Shown here in pieces: positions 14,925 to 28,541 of a DNA stretch of 64,000 bases. Origin of the DNA: Hirudo medicinalis (Eukaryota; Annelida; Clitellata; Hirudinida; Hirudinidae); contig MPNW01000015.1 of the NCBI GenBank assembly GCA_011800805.1, positions 532,704 to 596,703 of the forward strand. Reading direction: 5' to 3'. Below the pieces are notes generated by a model that was not told the DNA's origin, did no database searches, and was given only the letters and a program-made list of their open reading frames with translations. Position 1 is the first letter of the stretch. Every line of letters begins with the position of its first letter. The position numbers were made by a program, and so were the translations under genes.

Positions 14925-15169
14925 TTTTTATTGAAAATTATTTATTCTTATCAAAGTATATTATGAATTGACACCATTAAAAAGCAATTATAAGGTCTTA
15001 ATGTTTTTAAGTGCCCAGTAAATAAACAACTTGAGAAGAAAAACAATTCCCACTAAACACAAAAAGGACAATTTAGCTTGGTGGTTCATTTCTTGAATAT
15101 GACAACCTTATGAAACAAAGTTTAATTTGGAAAGAATTTTTTTCTGAATGAATTAAAAATAACAGAATA
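14925..15169. other. 3' flank of the transgelin-like gene
   Basis: An AATAAA at about 15,019-15,024 could be a polyadenylation signal. Nothing else is visible. Confidence 0.4.
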
Positions 15170-15561
15170 TTAATAGCTCTTTTCCTGTAACAATGAAACA
15201 TTTAAAGCCACAAATCCAGGCATTTGCTTGAATGTGACAGCAAAAGCGCTTGCTGCGATGCAAATTCCTTGTGCAATTTTGAAGTCTGGGATGAGGTGGG
15301 AGTTTGGATTTATAAAGGAGAAATGAAGGTGATTATCAAAAAGCCCAAAAATGGTAGAAGGGATGGCAATATATGATAGAGGTAGCTGAGTCTTCCAATG
15401 GTTGTTTACTTTGCAGTCATTGTGCCAATGATCTGAGGGAATATTGCTAAACATTAACAAATTAAATTGCACGGACTTATTATGTCTCAAAGAAAAAAAA
15501 AAATCATCTCTCAAATAAAAAATGGCTGAAAATAGAAAACCAGATATAGCCACAAATGCAT
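15170..15561 (-). CDS. Unidentified possible membrane-protein exon
   Basis: An open stretch of about 130 codons follows a plausible acceptor (CTAATTGCAG) and ends in a stop at 15170. It has hydrophobic segments (AFVAISGFLFSAIFYL; GICIAASAFAVTF) that could be membrane helices. Upstream on the same strand, 15961-15833 reads MDSSSVTSTPIRCVNSWQ, then an in-frame TAG, then ESLIGLHYFAWNILMGPEK before a GT. I could not join the two in phase or recognise a family. It may be the last exon of a small gene, a decayed gene, or chance. Confidence 0.22.
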
Positions 15562-16352
15562 CTGCAATTAGATAATCATCTCATGATTTATTTGAATACA
15601 AGTCAAAGATTTAAGTAAGTCGAAAAGTCATACTTGTTGACTGAAATATTGGGGAAAATGTGGATAAATTAACACGAATTCGGATCTGATGACGCTTTGA
15701 ATTTATGTGATTAAGTTCCAGAGGATGCTCGAGTATCACAATTTTATATGCACAATATGCACAATTTTAATCTCAAAACATGAGATATGATGAGTAGTCA
15801 TTTCTTGAAAGTGAAATTGCAGAGACTAGAACTTTTTCGGGTCCCATCAAAATGTTCCAAGCGAAATAATGCAGTCCAATGAGAGATTCAGTTAAACGAG
15901 ATGTCTACTGCCAAGAATTGACGCAACGGATGGGCGTCGATGTTACCGAGGATGAATCCATGACTTCATAAGAGCAGGTACAATAAAAATCACAAGTGAC
16001 AAAAAAAAAGTCAAAAAGCACAAAACATTGTTTGAACTCATTATTCACTGGCATTCACAATGAGTAACAACTCAGGGTAACAATGCAATACGACTTTGGC
16101 AAGTTGAAAAATTCGGAGAAACCTTTCCTAATGCATCGCCTCATTGATCAACAAAGCAATTTTGAAATACATCAAATACAAAAATAACTAGCAAACCATC
16201 AATCCCATCATGATCACAAATTAAGCATGCAAACATTTAAAATTCTGAAAGTTTTACTGAATGCCTTTGATAGTTAAATTCAAAAATATTTAAAATTTGG
16301 GAATTCATAAAATTGACAAATATTAATTTGAAGCAATATGATATCTGACTGA

Positions 16353-18592
<2,240 letters not shown>

Positions 18593-19335
18593 TAAATGTA
18601 TATCCTACTACTTTGGTAAACACGGACTGGAATCCATATCTGGAATAAAATCAAGATACTCGCCACAACTGTTTACACAGAATACACCAACGTTCGTGCG
18701 AATGTTATGATCCAGCACACGGCAATCAGCAAATGCAAAGTGCAAGTTGAACCTTATTGATCAAAATTTAAAAAAATGCCAAGACCAAACCATTTTTATA
18801 TTAATAACCTTTAAACAATGCTTTTCTAGAAGCATTTCAGAAATATTCTTTTAGTCTAGATTAAGCTATACAATTAGATTATAGAATTATACAATCAAAG
18901 ACAACAACCATTTGAAACTAAGATCATTACATCACTCAAAGCCTACGATGATTCTGTTAGCACAATCTCCTCGCTTCCCATTCCTTGCAAGTCCTCTTAA
19001 ATGAGCGTTTAGCGGCCCTGGGAATTATACAGGATTTTGTAACCGGGGGGGCTGCTAACCAAGAGCCGGGGATGCACCTCCCCCCACTTCAGACTTCACC
19101 GACCATTGACCCAGTGGCACCTGTGTGTTAGCTCTTATTTTGCATGTCCAAGCACAACTGGTACACTAAAACTAGCAAGTGATAATGTAAATATAGACAC
19201 TATCCTTGCAATGTACATTGTACATATTCTTAAGAAAAGAACAAATTAAAAAACTTAATGTATGCTGGCTACAACATGACAAGAATGATGTGTTTTATTG
19301 ACTAATAAAATTTTAACAACTATGTCTTAACAGTG
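18593..19335. other. FRK 5' flank plus degraded repeat
   Basis: Upstream of the FRK start; likely 5' UTR and promoter. At about 18,990-19,130 there is a block resembling 4,040-4,140 (ATTTTGT, then CCAAGA and CCGGGG, then TGCA), a shared repeat family I cannot name. No gene is seen. Confidence 0.45.
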
Positions 19336-20015
19336 TTGATTTGATCGCCTTGTTAGGCTAAGCCACATCTTGGCTGTTCCAACCACGTCTAGTACGCCCT
19401 GTCGATCAAGTTCCATGTGCTCCGCATCTTTGCTGTCACGAACTGGAATCCTCGGTCCTTCAATTGATAGTTGCTTACGTGATCTGGGGGTAGGTGGCAC
19501 AGTTGACTGATCAAGATTTTGTTCATTACTGAAAACGACCTTTCTACTGAGGCTGTTCCAATCGGCTTTTTTTACAGCTCTCTAGTAGCTGATGAAAATG
19601 TGGGGAACATGGCCGACTTGTCTTCTGACAGGGCCAAATTCAACAGGACTTCCTGTGACGCAAGATCCGAGTGCAGACGACATAATATTTTCCATTCACT
19701 TTGGAGACCTTCAGCTGAAACTCCTTATACTCGGGTGGGGTGACTTTAGTGAAGTCGGCTGATTCCGATCGAGCCAACATGATGGTCTGAATCTTCAATA
19801 TAGCCTAACACAAAGATAATGTCATATGACATAGAAAGCAGCTTGCTCTGATATTTTTCGACTTGCAGATTGTAGGATCGCACATCCCTAAGCAGACGAG
19901 TAGGTTGCATGAGGTGACTCGTCCACAGGCAGATGATAACACAGTTCCAACGGTTGACGCTAGCTGCAAGTGTCTCAACAGCATGAATGTCCAGATAATA
20001 GCTCAACTTTAACAC
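19336..20015 (-). mobile_element. Degenerate hAT transposase C-terminal domain
   Basis: On the minus strand the stretch around 19,570-19,340 reads TASVERSFSVMNKI, then QLCHLPPDHV. This is the hAT dimerisation motif (ERSFS-MN). Upstream, about 19,740-19,580 gives EGLQSEWKI, LALSEDKSAMFP and a stop before the motif, again hAT-like. The 90-codon ORF at 19,746-20,015 lies in the same direction and may be more of the same protein, though I cannot align it. Stops and frameshifts show it is inactive. Confidence 0.62.
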
Positions 20016-20104
20016 ATGATCAGGAACAACAAAAAGTAGTTATTACATAGATATCGGTCTTCATAACCACTAAAATAATTGTTATGTTATATTTACGTTC
20101 ACTT

Positions 20105-20560
20105 CCTCATGGGGAAGAAAAGCAAGTTTGACAAAAGAAGAAAGAGGACAAATTGAGGTCTTCAGGAAGGCAAACTATTCAATAAGAAAGATTGCTAAAC
20201 GTTGTATCCTACTTTTATGTTTGCTTATTGTCTACAACTAAGTATAGGAAGTATGAGTGACCAACTCGGAAGAGGAACGTTTAACTTAATAAAACATTCT
20301 TTAGAGGTAATAACAAAAAGATACTGAATATTGTATTACAATATAATAAATACCTAAACTTAATTATATAATAATTATCCTAATTATTACGCCACTACAA
20401 CACTAAGGGATTGAATAGATCAAGAAGTGTCGCAAAAATGTTTTTTTAGATGATCCAGACTCGTATTGGAAGAAATATGTGGGTGGAAGACCGAAAAAAC
20501 TCTCGGAGCGGCATTCAATTGGAGAATAAGAGTTACTCAGACAATGATAAATAAGGAAGA
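20105..20560 (+). mobile_element. Broken Tc1/Tc3-like transposase, N-terminal DNA-binding part
   Basis: 20,120-20,200 reads LTKEERGQIEVFRKANYSI followed by RKIAKRC, a Tc3-type helix-turn-helix. After about 240 bp without homology, 20,440-20,525 reads LDDPDSYWKKYVGGRPKKLS, the GRPRK-type hook and second helix-turn-helix entry. The two parts are interrupted by an insertion and the reading frame then closes. No catalytic domain follows on this strand. Confidence 0.6.
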
Positions 20561-21188
20561 GTCCATGCAGCAAAGGCATTTATACTCTTATTATCAATGA
20601 TCTGTCCTGCAGAAGTTTCCTGGTTGCCTAGGGAGTGTCCTCAAAATTTTTGGGGTAAATGGCTCCCTGTAACAGCCTTTAGATTATTTTAAATCGTATG
20701 TTTTTAGACAAGCACGAATGAAGATTACAACAAATCCAGATCTCGTTGTAATTGTTTTTTAACGTAACCTATTATAAACATTTATCACCAGCTCCAAGTG
20801 GGGAGAGACGAACTTAAGACAAACTTCGTCCTACTTTATTAAGTTGACAACAAACCATTTGCAACCTACAAATTACTACTTACATTCAGAGACATTACAT
20901 TGACACCACTACCTGTTTTTGCCTCGCAATAACAATGTTTGTACCCGCTTGTACGCTGACTGCACTCATGCCCTCATTCTGGAAGTAATCTAACTTGGAG
21001 TACTGTAATTAGGAATCCACTCCATAAAACAAATCTCAATAGCTAATTAGTAATTAGTCTTAAACCACATTAAAATCATAATTTCTTTAATGAGGTTATT
21101 CAAATAACACAAAATTCATGATGCAAAATAAAATTTAGCATGATTAGTTACTCTTAATATTAAGTGTAGCAGGAAAGTAAAGAGGAAC

Positions 21189-21226
<38 letters not shown>

Positions 21227-21365
21227 CATCATCTAACTTGATTTTAAAGGAACTTGGATTCATGATCATTAAAAATAGACAAACTGTACTTAAATAATAA
21301 TCACTTGAAAGCTCAGTTTTCTTAATTGTAAAACTTGAGACTGCTTGGCAACTGAAATGGAGAAC
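20561..21365. other. Intergenic, with (AAT)n microsatellite
   Basis: Non-coding sequence downstream of TRABD on the minus strand. An (AAT)n tract of about 40 bp lies at 21,190-21,229. I see nothing else. Confidence 0.5.
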
Positions 21366-24300
21366 CTAATCTCTGATAATAAGACTGCAAGTGAAGCTTC
21401 CAAGCCTGTAGCAACCCCAGCCCAACATTCCAATGAAAGACAATCTGAAGAACCACTTTAAAACTTTTCCTGTCTTGCTTGGTGGAGGAACACTAAAATG
21501 ATTATTAAATTAATAAATGTAATACCATGTTGTGTAGAATTAAATTCAATATTTAGTAAATAAAATTGAGACAGTGAAAGCATTTCTAGCAAGGGAGTTG
21601 GCAGTAGAACCAATTAAGTTATGTCACCTACATTAAAAAAACAAAACAAAACTAGATTTATATGTTTAATTCCCAAACAAATCTGTATTTGAATGGACTC
21701 CACCAACATTAATAGATGGGATGTGTCTAGATTTTGGTCCCACTTTGCCACAATTCCTGGGCAGTGTCCGATCCCAACAACACCAACAACAGATGCTGGT
21801 TGAGATTCTGATAACGGCAAATGCAATTCCATTTCAAATTAGAATTTAAAACCCAAAATTATTTGTATCTTTAGAGTACCTATGTAAGTCCCCTCATCAT
21901 AGTTTAAATAATCTGCAAGGGACAGCATAGCTGCCATTTTGAGGGAATTTGCCAAGAAAATATCCCTTTCTTCTACAAAAACTTCACCCAATGTTGGATA
22001 TTCGCCCATTATTTCTTGGAGCAACTCCTCTAAAATGTCCTTCTGCTTGCATCTTTCAACCTCTTCTTTGCTGCAAGAGATATAAATATTCTTTAATGCA
22101 AACAATCACGAATAAAAAAATTGCAAGCACATTCAAACCTTATGGAGCCCTTGTAGAAAATAAGGCAAAAAGCTAGCTGCAACTTTTGATACCATGAAAG
22201 AGCACCAAGAGCCCTTTGGAGGGTCACACCAATCGGACGGTCACCCAGATGGATCCTACAACGAGGCTGTTTTTTTGCCTGGAACAGCCACCAAGTTTAA
22301 CTTAATTTTAACTTCATCTCCCCCACAAATAAATTTGTGAAATATCTACATATTAAATATTGACTAATTCCAAATAAAATCACAAGAATATTGAAAAAGT
22401 CAAAGAACCTCTCTGAAGGCAGCACGGAATTCGCCTCCTGGTGCCATACCGAGTTGTTTGGTGATGTGAGCAGACAGATTCAACATGAGGATTTGCAACA
22501 AACCCTGAATGACTCCACTCTCCAATTCAAACATGCAATTACTCATTAATTTCAGAATTATTTACTATTGTTGTTAATTTGATCAAATTGCATCTGATTT
22601 AACAAATAAATCGAAATAAAATCAGTGCATTGTAATAAAGTTCTATTGCAGTAATTTTATATATTTATTTCCAACTATAGTGTTATGAATTAAAGGGCCT
22701 CATTAAAGAATAAAATATTTTGCATCTGATTTCTGACTTCCTATATCACACATCTTGAAACCCCCTCTCTGAAAAAACTATTTGAGGGCATTTCCTCACA
22801 TCTGAGCTAAGAAAGTGTGATGTCAAAAACATAAAACCCCCAACAACAATCACACATTATGCTTGACATAATTTATGCACAGTCACTATTAAAAGTCTCA
22901 AAATAGTAGAAAATTTAATCCAAATTCTGCAAATGATGAGCAGAAAAACTCAAGATTCAGAAATACCTCTTTAACAGCCAATGAAATTTTTTGGAAGTTG
23001 ATGTTGCTGGCCTCTTTCAAGAGTAATTCTTCATCTAGAGACAGAATATTTGCTCTGCTGGGACACAATTCTACCATGACAACATTGGGATGGACAAGTT
23101 GAATTGTCTTAAGAGAAAAAATTATTTTATATAATTACAGCAACCATCTACTGTTATAAGGATCACAAAATAACACAATACAATAATTAATAATAATAAC
23201 AACAATAATAACAATAGTAATAACCAGGGCTGTGGAGTCGCAAATTTTTAAAGTCCTGAGTTGGATGATTTGGGGCCCGACTCCACAGCCCTGGTAATAA
23301 CTCCTTTTGAAGAGTGCCATAAGTGCATGCTTGTCAGGTAGTTAATCACCCATGTAAACAAGTTACATTCATCATAAATTTGGTTAAGAACAGTTATGCC
23401 TAAACTGAAAAGTGCAAAAGAAGCCAATTGTGAATTAAAAATTGTGTCTGAACATCTTGGTTTTCATTTGTGTGAAAGTTGTTTGAGAACAAATGAGGAA
23501 TGTTTGAAGACATTAATAAAAAATAGAAATAATATGAAATAGTAAATAAAAACTTGGCCGACAATATAAGAGAACTTTAAAAAATTATTGTCAGGAAATC
23601 TGATAACTTGGATGAATCAAGTAAGGAATAGGAAAGCAAATAAACTGATAAACATCAGCAAAATTTGAATGGAATGAATGAAGTTTCTAGGAAAGAGCTA
23701 GGACACACCCAACAAGAAACCAAACAATGACCCAGTTGTTCAAAAACAAAGTGGAAACCCTGACCATAGGTGTTGGGAAAGTTCTGGGATCAGTGATTGA
23801 TACAAGAATAAAGATAGGAATCAACAATGAGAGACAGAACATCATCATATACATTTTGACAGAAGATATATATATATATATATGAATGTTTAAAATGGAA
23901 TGTTTAGCTGGAATAAAGTTGCTGTAACAAGTGGGGTTCCTCAGGGCAGTGTTCTAGGGCTGACCTTATTTTTACTATATATAAATGACCTACCCAACAC
24001 ATTCACAAACTCAAACACCATTTGTAAGCTCTTTGCAGATGATGTGAAGCTTTAAAACAAGTCTCCATCCCAGTCAATATTCTCTTGACAGGAAAGTGGA
24101 ATGGAGTGAGAAATGGCAGTTACAACTTGCTCCTGACAAATGTCAGATTCTCTCACTGATTGGCTGTAGAAGAAGTTTTAATGTGAATATCGGATCAATA
24201 GCCACAAGCTGACGAGAGTTGACACAATTTGTGATCTGGGGGTACTCATTGATTCCTCTCTCCATTTTGACAAGCACATTGACAATATCATCAAAAAAAG

Positions 24301-25143
24301 CAGCAACAATATCTAAACTGATTCTCTCATCTTTTTCTTCAAGAGATCAAGATATTCTCAAAAAAGAATTTTGCACATACATGTCAGACATTATATGTAC
24401 TTGAATACAGCTCTCCTATATGGAATCCTCACAGGAAGGTACTCATTGACAGGACAGAAAAAACCCAAAATAGGTTCACTAAGCCCATCTGTCCTCTCAT
24501 CCCTATCTGCAAAGGCTCAAACTACTGAAATTACCTACCTTGAAAAATGTCGACTATTGGCTGACCTCACACTCTGCTTCAAGTTAAAAAAAAAAGGTCT
24601 TATTCATAGCTTTCTCATCAACTAAAACTACTCCAGAACTCAAGGCCACAGTCACAAACCTAAAACAAATTCTGATGCAAGACCTCAAAGCACTTTACCT
24701 GCAATCATGTTGTAAAACCTTGGAACCTGCCAACCTATTATTGTGAACTCCTCAACTGTAACCTGCTTTAACTCATCGACATGTGAACTTAATTGAAATC
24801 AATATCTCAGATATAAAGAACTTTGCTGAAAATTTTTCTTTGCAACAAATTTATTTTTAAGTTTTGTGGCTCTTTACTCTTTTACATTATTCTATTAGTC
24901 GCTGTTGGTCATGTAAGTGGTTAACAGCCCTTTGACCTTGTTTGAAATAAAAAAAGCAAAGTTACATTATATAAAAATGTATCACCTTGATCACATCCTG
25001 TTGGCTTTCCCGACTAAAATGAGCTGTACCTACCAAAAAAACTTTTACACCATTTTCAGCAGTCAGTACTTGGACCGTATCAGGCAACTTGTCGGTGATG
25101 TCATCATCAATTTCATTAACCTTTACTGCATCGGTTACATCTT
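21366..25143 (-). CDS. TRABD: TraB-domain-containing protein (TRABD), 5' exon not found
   Basis: Seven exons in phase: 25143-24986, 23107-22967, 22519-22409, 22278-22139, 22070-21880, 21807-21708 and 21492-21366, about 321 aa against about 376 in human. Key signatures: [10 protein letters not shown] in the first visible exon, [10 protein letters not shown] next, then [39 protein letters not shown] and [11 protein letters not shown]. These are the conserved TraB/PrgY Gly, Glu and His motifs. The C-terminus has [10 protein letters not shown] and a hydrophobic anchor ([12 protein letters not shown]). Family role: TRABD is placed at the mitochondrial outer membrane; plant TraB relatives act in organelle contact and mitophagy, and a protease-like activity has been proposed for some members. 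The first visible exon is preceded by an acceptor and has no ATG, so a short N-terminal exon lies further upstream, probably hidden in the repeat-rich region. The 1.9-kb first intron contains a LINE fragment and a MITE. Confidence 0.92.
23225..23293. mobile_element. 69-bp hAT MITE with perfect 8-bp target-site duplication
   Basis: Termini are CAGGGCTGTGGAGTCG and its exact reverse complement, a 16-bp perfect inverted repeat. The flanks are GTAATAAC at 23217-23224 and GTAATAAC at 23294-23301, an exact 8-bp duplication typical of hAT insertion. Only about 37 bp lie between the ends, so it is non-autonomous. The perfect ends and duplication suggest a fairly recent insertion into the first TRABD intron. 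Confidence 0.93.
23920..24780 (+). mobile_element. Non-LTR retrotransposon reverse-transcriptase fragment (CR1/L2/Jockey-like)
   Basis: 23,923-24,055 reads [17 protein letters not shown] and FADDVKL, the conserved RT palm with the catalytic ADD box, then a stop. After frameshifts the C-terminal RT/thumb follows: [20 protein letters not shown] and [14 protein letters not shown] text ([11 protein letters not shown]). It is 5' truncated and decayed. It lies in the TRABD intron, antisense to that gene. Confidence 0.88.
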
Positions 25144-25865
25144 CTAGGCCAACGAAATATTATTTTCCAGTAATAATTATAGTAATGCCAATGTAAATAA
25201 CCCCAAACTTCACTTCACATCTATTGTTGTCATTACCAATAATAAGACGGTGAAATATCAAAAACATATTTTCATTAAAAATAAGAAAACAAACCTGAAG
25301 ACATTATAACTTAAAATAAGTCAAAGTGAAATTTAACAATCTACAAAAAATAAGGGCCTGTGACATCAGAACCTAATCCATATGTCGTCGCCAAAACATG
25401 AGAAACATGCTAATTCAGTCTAACACTATTCTTAAACTAAAAGTAGATTTATGTTACAACATTACATAACATAACTTATTAAAGAATTATATTTATAAAG
25501 TACAAGTTTTCTTAAATAAAAAATTAAAAAATTATTTATATTAAGCTAAATAAATGGCTTTTTAGTTTCATTACACAAATCTCATCAAACAAAAAGTTAA
25601 TTTTTTTGCAAAAGTTTGTTATAAAAATATAAATAATTGAGCTTTTGATGATGATAATCTATGATTCGCGAGGCAAGGCATGAATATTGTAGCATTAAGT
25701 AACACTAAGTGCATTAATAAATAAAGTAAACAATATATAACAATATATACTATATACAGTATGCTTTTTGCCTTTAGTCTTCTGAATATTTTAGGCATTT
25801 TGGTTTATTATCTGTAAAGACAGTCAGTAAGACTCTTTTTAATTCTCAATAATTCTTCATTGGAT
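25144..25865. other. Upstream flank of visible TRABD exons
   Basis: AT-rich. It should contain the missing TRABD first exon or lie in its intron, but no convincing exon is visible. A short ATG stretch near 25,410-25,380 hits an in-frame TAG at its possible donor. Confidence 0.4.
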
Positions 25866-26369
25866 TTAAGTCCGCAGAACACGCTGCCCATTCCATGATA
25901 CTAATTTTTTCTTCCTGAAAAAATGCCATCGTCTCTTTTGAGGTGTATCTTGATGGAAAGTCATATTGAAGTCATATTCATTGCGAATCTCAGCAAAGAG
26001 AGAAGAGAATACTGAAGATGGTCTTGATGTAGTCTTTGGAACCCTGTTTCCTCTCACAAAAGCTAATTCTATCTGACCCCATAATGAAAATCCTGTCCAT
26101 ACTATCACGGAACCTCTTCCAATGTTCTGCTGCAATAAACCTCTTACTCCATCTCTAAATCATGCCAGAAATAGTGGCAACTTTCTTTAGTCTAAAATAA
26201 TTACTGACTTCCGTAAAGTCCCCATAATCAACCATATGTTTTGCCCATTCCAGCTGTCTATCCTCTTTCTTGAGGTATGAGAGTTTTTAACGACATTGAT
26301 ATTAATTATGCAAATACGTGAAACCGCTCTTAAAGATATGGACGAACAAATTGGCACATCAATTTGCAT
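25866..26369 (-). mobile_element. Degenerate Tc1/Tc3-like transposase, catalytic part
   Basis: On the minus strand the text IGRGSVIVWTGFS matches the Tc1/mariner GGGSVMVWG motif. It is followed by FAEIRNEYDFNMTFHQD, matching the FQQDNAPxH region, and KLVSWNGQRVLRT, a damaged version of the WP-x-QSPDLNP region. The upstream piece (26,369-26,187) carries RIDSWNGQNIWLIMG, resembling the RLEWAK segment before the second Asp. Frameshifts and stops separate the parts. Confidence 0.68.
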
Positions 26370-26529
26370 TTCCTGTTAAAACATGTAATAAATTCGTTTT
26401 TTAACTTTATTATAAGATTCCGTAATAATATTTAAATTATATAAACAAATTTGAGTTTATAAAGTTCATATTTAAGAAAGTTATGAGAACAAAGGTGGCG
26501 CTCTTTAAGACATGACGACCACTGTATTT

Positions 26530-27010
26530 TGAGATCTTGGTGTGTATTCATAAGGGATAGTCCATTCAGTCTGTCAGCTAGCATCGTAGACCTAAGCTAA
26601 GTTTTTAAACTTTCAAGAGTCGAAAAACTTTTCATTGCCTGCTGTTGTGGACGGTCATATAGTCGAAATGAATAGAATCATTCTAACATTTGAATATAAA
26701 TCAATAAATCATTGTCTGCCCAATATATAGAATCTACAAAATTTGAGATTGCTCGCCCAACATCTTTAACTTCATGCTATTTTATCCCCATTACCTATTT
26801 AATGATAACGATTTTTGAGAAGTTACAAGACTACAACAATGGATCAACAACGACAATTCTAGTAGCTTTACTACAGCTACAATATTTTCGTTAAAAGTCG
26901 TAAATTATTGAAATAAAATAAATTGTTTAAATTAAAATAGATTTTTTATCTTAGATTTTAAAAATCACGGGGGGCCATGGCCCTCCCCGCCCCCTTAAAT
27001 CAACCACTGA
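26530..27010 (-). mobile_element. Internally deleted hAT element with dimerisation domain
   Basis: Read from 27,010 downward it begins CAGTGGTTGATTTAAGGGG, close to the CAGTGGCGGATTTAGGGG terminus at 27,891. It then reaches a stretch (about 26,745-26,540) reading MKSFSTLESLKT, a stop, and LRSTMLADRLNGLSLMN. This is the hAT dimerisation domain. Only about 200 bp separate the terminus from the domain, so most of the transposase is gone. Confidence 0.72.
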
Positions 27011-27985
27011 TGGCATGTCGTTTTAAAATAATTTACAATAATTTTTTTTAAAAATAATTCTTATGATTTGGAGGTTTCCGCTAATTCTCAATACTTTTTT
27101 GGCTTTAGGGAGCGTCAGTTTTCACGCAAAAATGTTCTGTTCTCATGCTTTTTGTTTTGTTTTTGTGATTGACGTGTGTGTGTGTTTAATTAACGTGATT
27201 GACATCTTTCAAAGCCTTTTTAATCAAACTGGCAAGCTAGAGACGAATGTCGTAGAAAGCAGAGACAATGTTTATGCGCCCCCTTCCTCCTTTTTTTTAA
27301 ATCTAGGAAACATAAATTAAATCTATGTTAATTTAAAAAATTTTTATTTTATTTCAATAATATACGACGAAAATATTAGTTAATAGGCTCTCCGCCTCCT
27401 CCCCCTAAATCCCGCCATTAACTACTGGTTATACAGTAGTGTGCGGCCCCTCGCCAAAGTGTTCTAGATCTGCCCGTGAGGATGATATCTTTTGAATGTA
27501 ATGGGTATGATAACCTACCCCGGGCCGGGGTTGGTTGCAACACTTTACAAGACTCCATTTGAACAAGCTACTTTGGATACATTTTTTGAGATAGAGAATT
27601 TTACTATAGCTTAATTTGGTGCCAAGATATAAAGCTTAAATATGGGCTAAAATAATTTTGATTTAATCCATAAATAAAAAAAATTCGTGTTTTGAAACCA
27701 ACCCCGGTCTCCCTACCCATGGTAATAAGATGATTCGTCTACTACTCGTTCAATAATTTTGTTCGATTGTTTCTGGTGTTCGGATTTGATTCATATTTTT
27801 ACTTTGTCGTGATTTCAAATCGTCTTCTAGGTATCCTGCCAAGGATTTTAACCATTGATTCAAATATTGTGGGCTTGTTGCACCCATAAGCAGTGGCGGA
27901 TTTAGGGGGACTGGGAGGGCCATGCCCATCCCGTGATTTTTAAAGTCTAAGAAAAAAATCTACTTTATTTCAATAATTTACTACT
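27011..27985. repeat. Nested hAT termini
   Basis: 27,891-27,985 repeats the 5' end seen inverted at 27,010-26,905 (CAGTGGCGGATTTAGGGG onward, then GGGAGGGCCATG). 27,431-27,479 and 29,790-29,842 share a different end (GTGTGCG, then GCCAAAGTGTTCTA, then GATCTGCC/CATCCGCC), consistent with a CAGGGGCGGAT-type inverted terminus. These are remnants without coding capacity. Confidence 0.55.
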
Positions 27986-28203
27986 TTGGATGAAAATATG
28001 CAGATCTGTCGATGGACCTGGAAGCGAAGGGATACCGGACAGACCTTTTCCCCCATCGAGGTTGGCGCAAGGGGCGTAGTCGGCAGGTCGACTTATGCTT
28101 TCCTCGCGAAGATTGGATTGTCTAGCCGAGAAAGAACGAAGGCTATGACAAGGATGTCTGAGGCCGCAGAAGCGGCATCATTCTGGATCTGGCACATGAG
28201 GAG
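27986..28203 (+). mobile_element. C-terminal tail of a non-LTR retrotransposon ORF
   Basis: An open frame runs into the N gap. It reads TFSPIEVGARGVVGRSTYAF, then LAKIGLSSRERTKAM, then AAEAASFWIWHMR. From memory, the VGARG-F-x-S and AEEAS-x-WIW motifs are typical of the C-terminal tails of non-LTR retrotransposon polyproteins found in many invertebrates. I cannot name the clade with certainty (R2/NeSL-like is one option). The upstream RT is absent, so the copy is 5' truncated at about 27,985, where hAT-derived sequence begins. Confidence 0.65.
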
Positions 28204-28541
28204 NNNNNNNNNNNNNNNNNNNNNNNNNNNNNNNNNNNNNNNNNNNNNNNNNNNNNNNNNNNNNNNNNNNNNNNNNNNNNNNNNNNNNNNNNNNNNNNNN
28301 NNNNNNNNNNNNNNNNNNNNNNNNNNNNNNNNNNNNNNNNNNNNNNNNNNNNNNNNNNNNNNNNNNNNNNNNNNNNNNNNNNNNNNNNNNNNNNNNNNNN
28401 NNNNNNNNNNNNNNNNNNNNNNNNNNNNNNNNNNNNNNNNNNNNNNNNNNNNNNNNNNNNNNNNNNNNNNNNNNNNNNNNNNNNNNNNNNNNNNNNNNNN
28501 NNNNNNNNNNNNNNNNNNNNNNNNNNNNNNNNNNNNNNNNN
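28204..28541. other. Assembly gap (338 N)
   Basis: An unbroken run of N. It lies between the LINE ORF tail and its presumed 3' UTR, so repeat collapse is the likely cause. Confidence 0.99.

Noticed and set aside
15833..15961. Recoded stop codon (read-through of TAG)
   Set aside because: TAG is not the selenocysteine codon, no SECIS-like structure was noticed, and the flanking frames cannot be joined in phase to the next exon.
25380..25420. Candidate first exon of TRABD (MFLMFWRRHMD)
   Set aside because: An in-frame TAG occurs before the possible donor.
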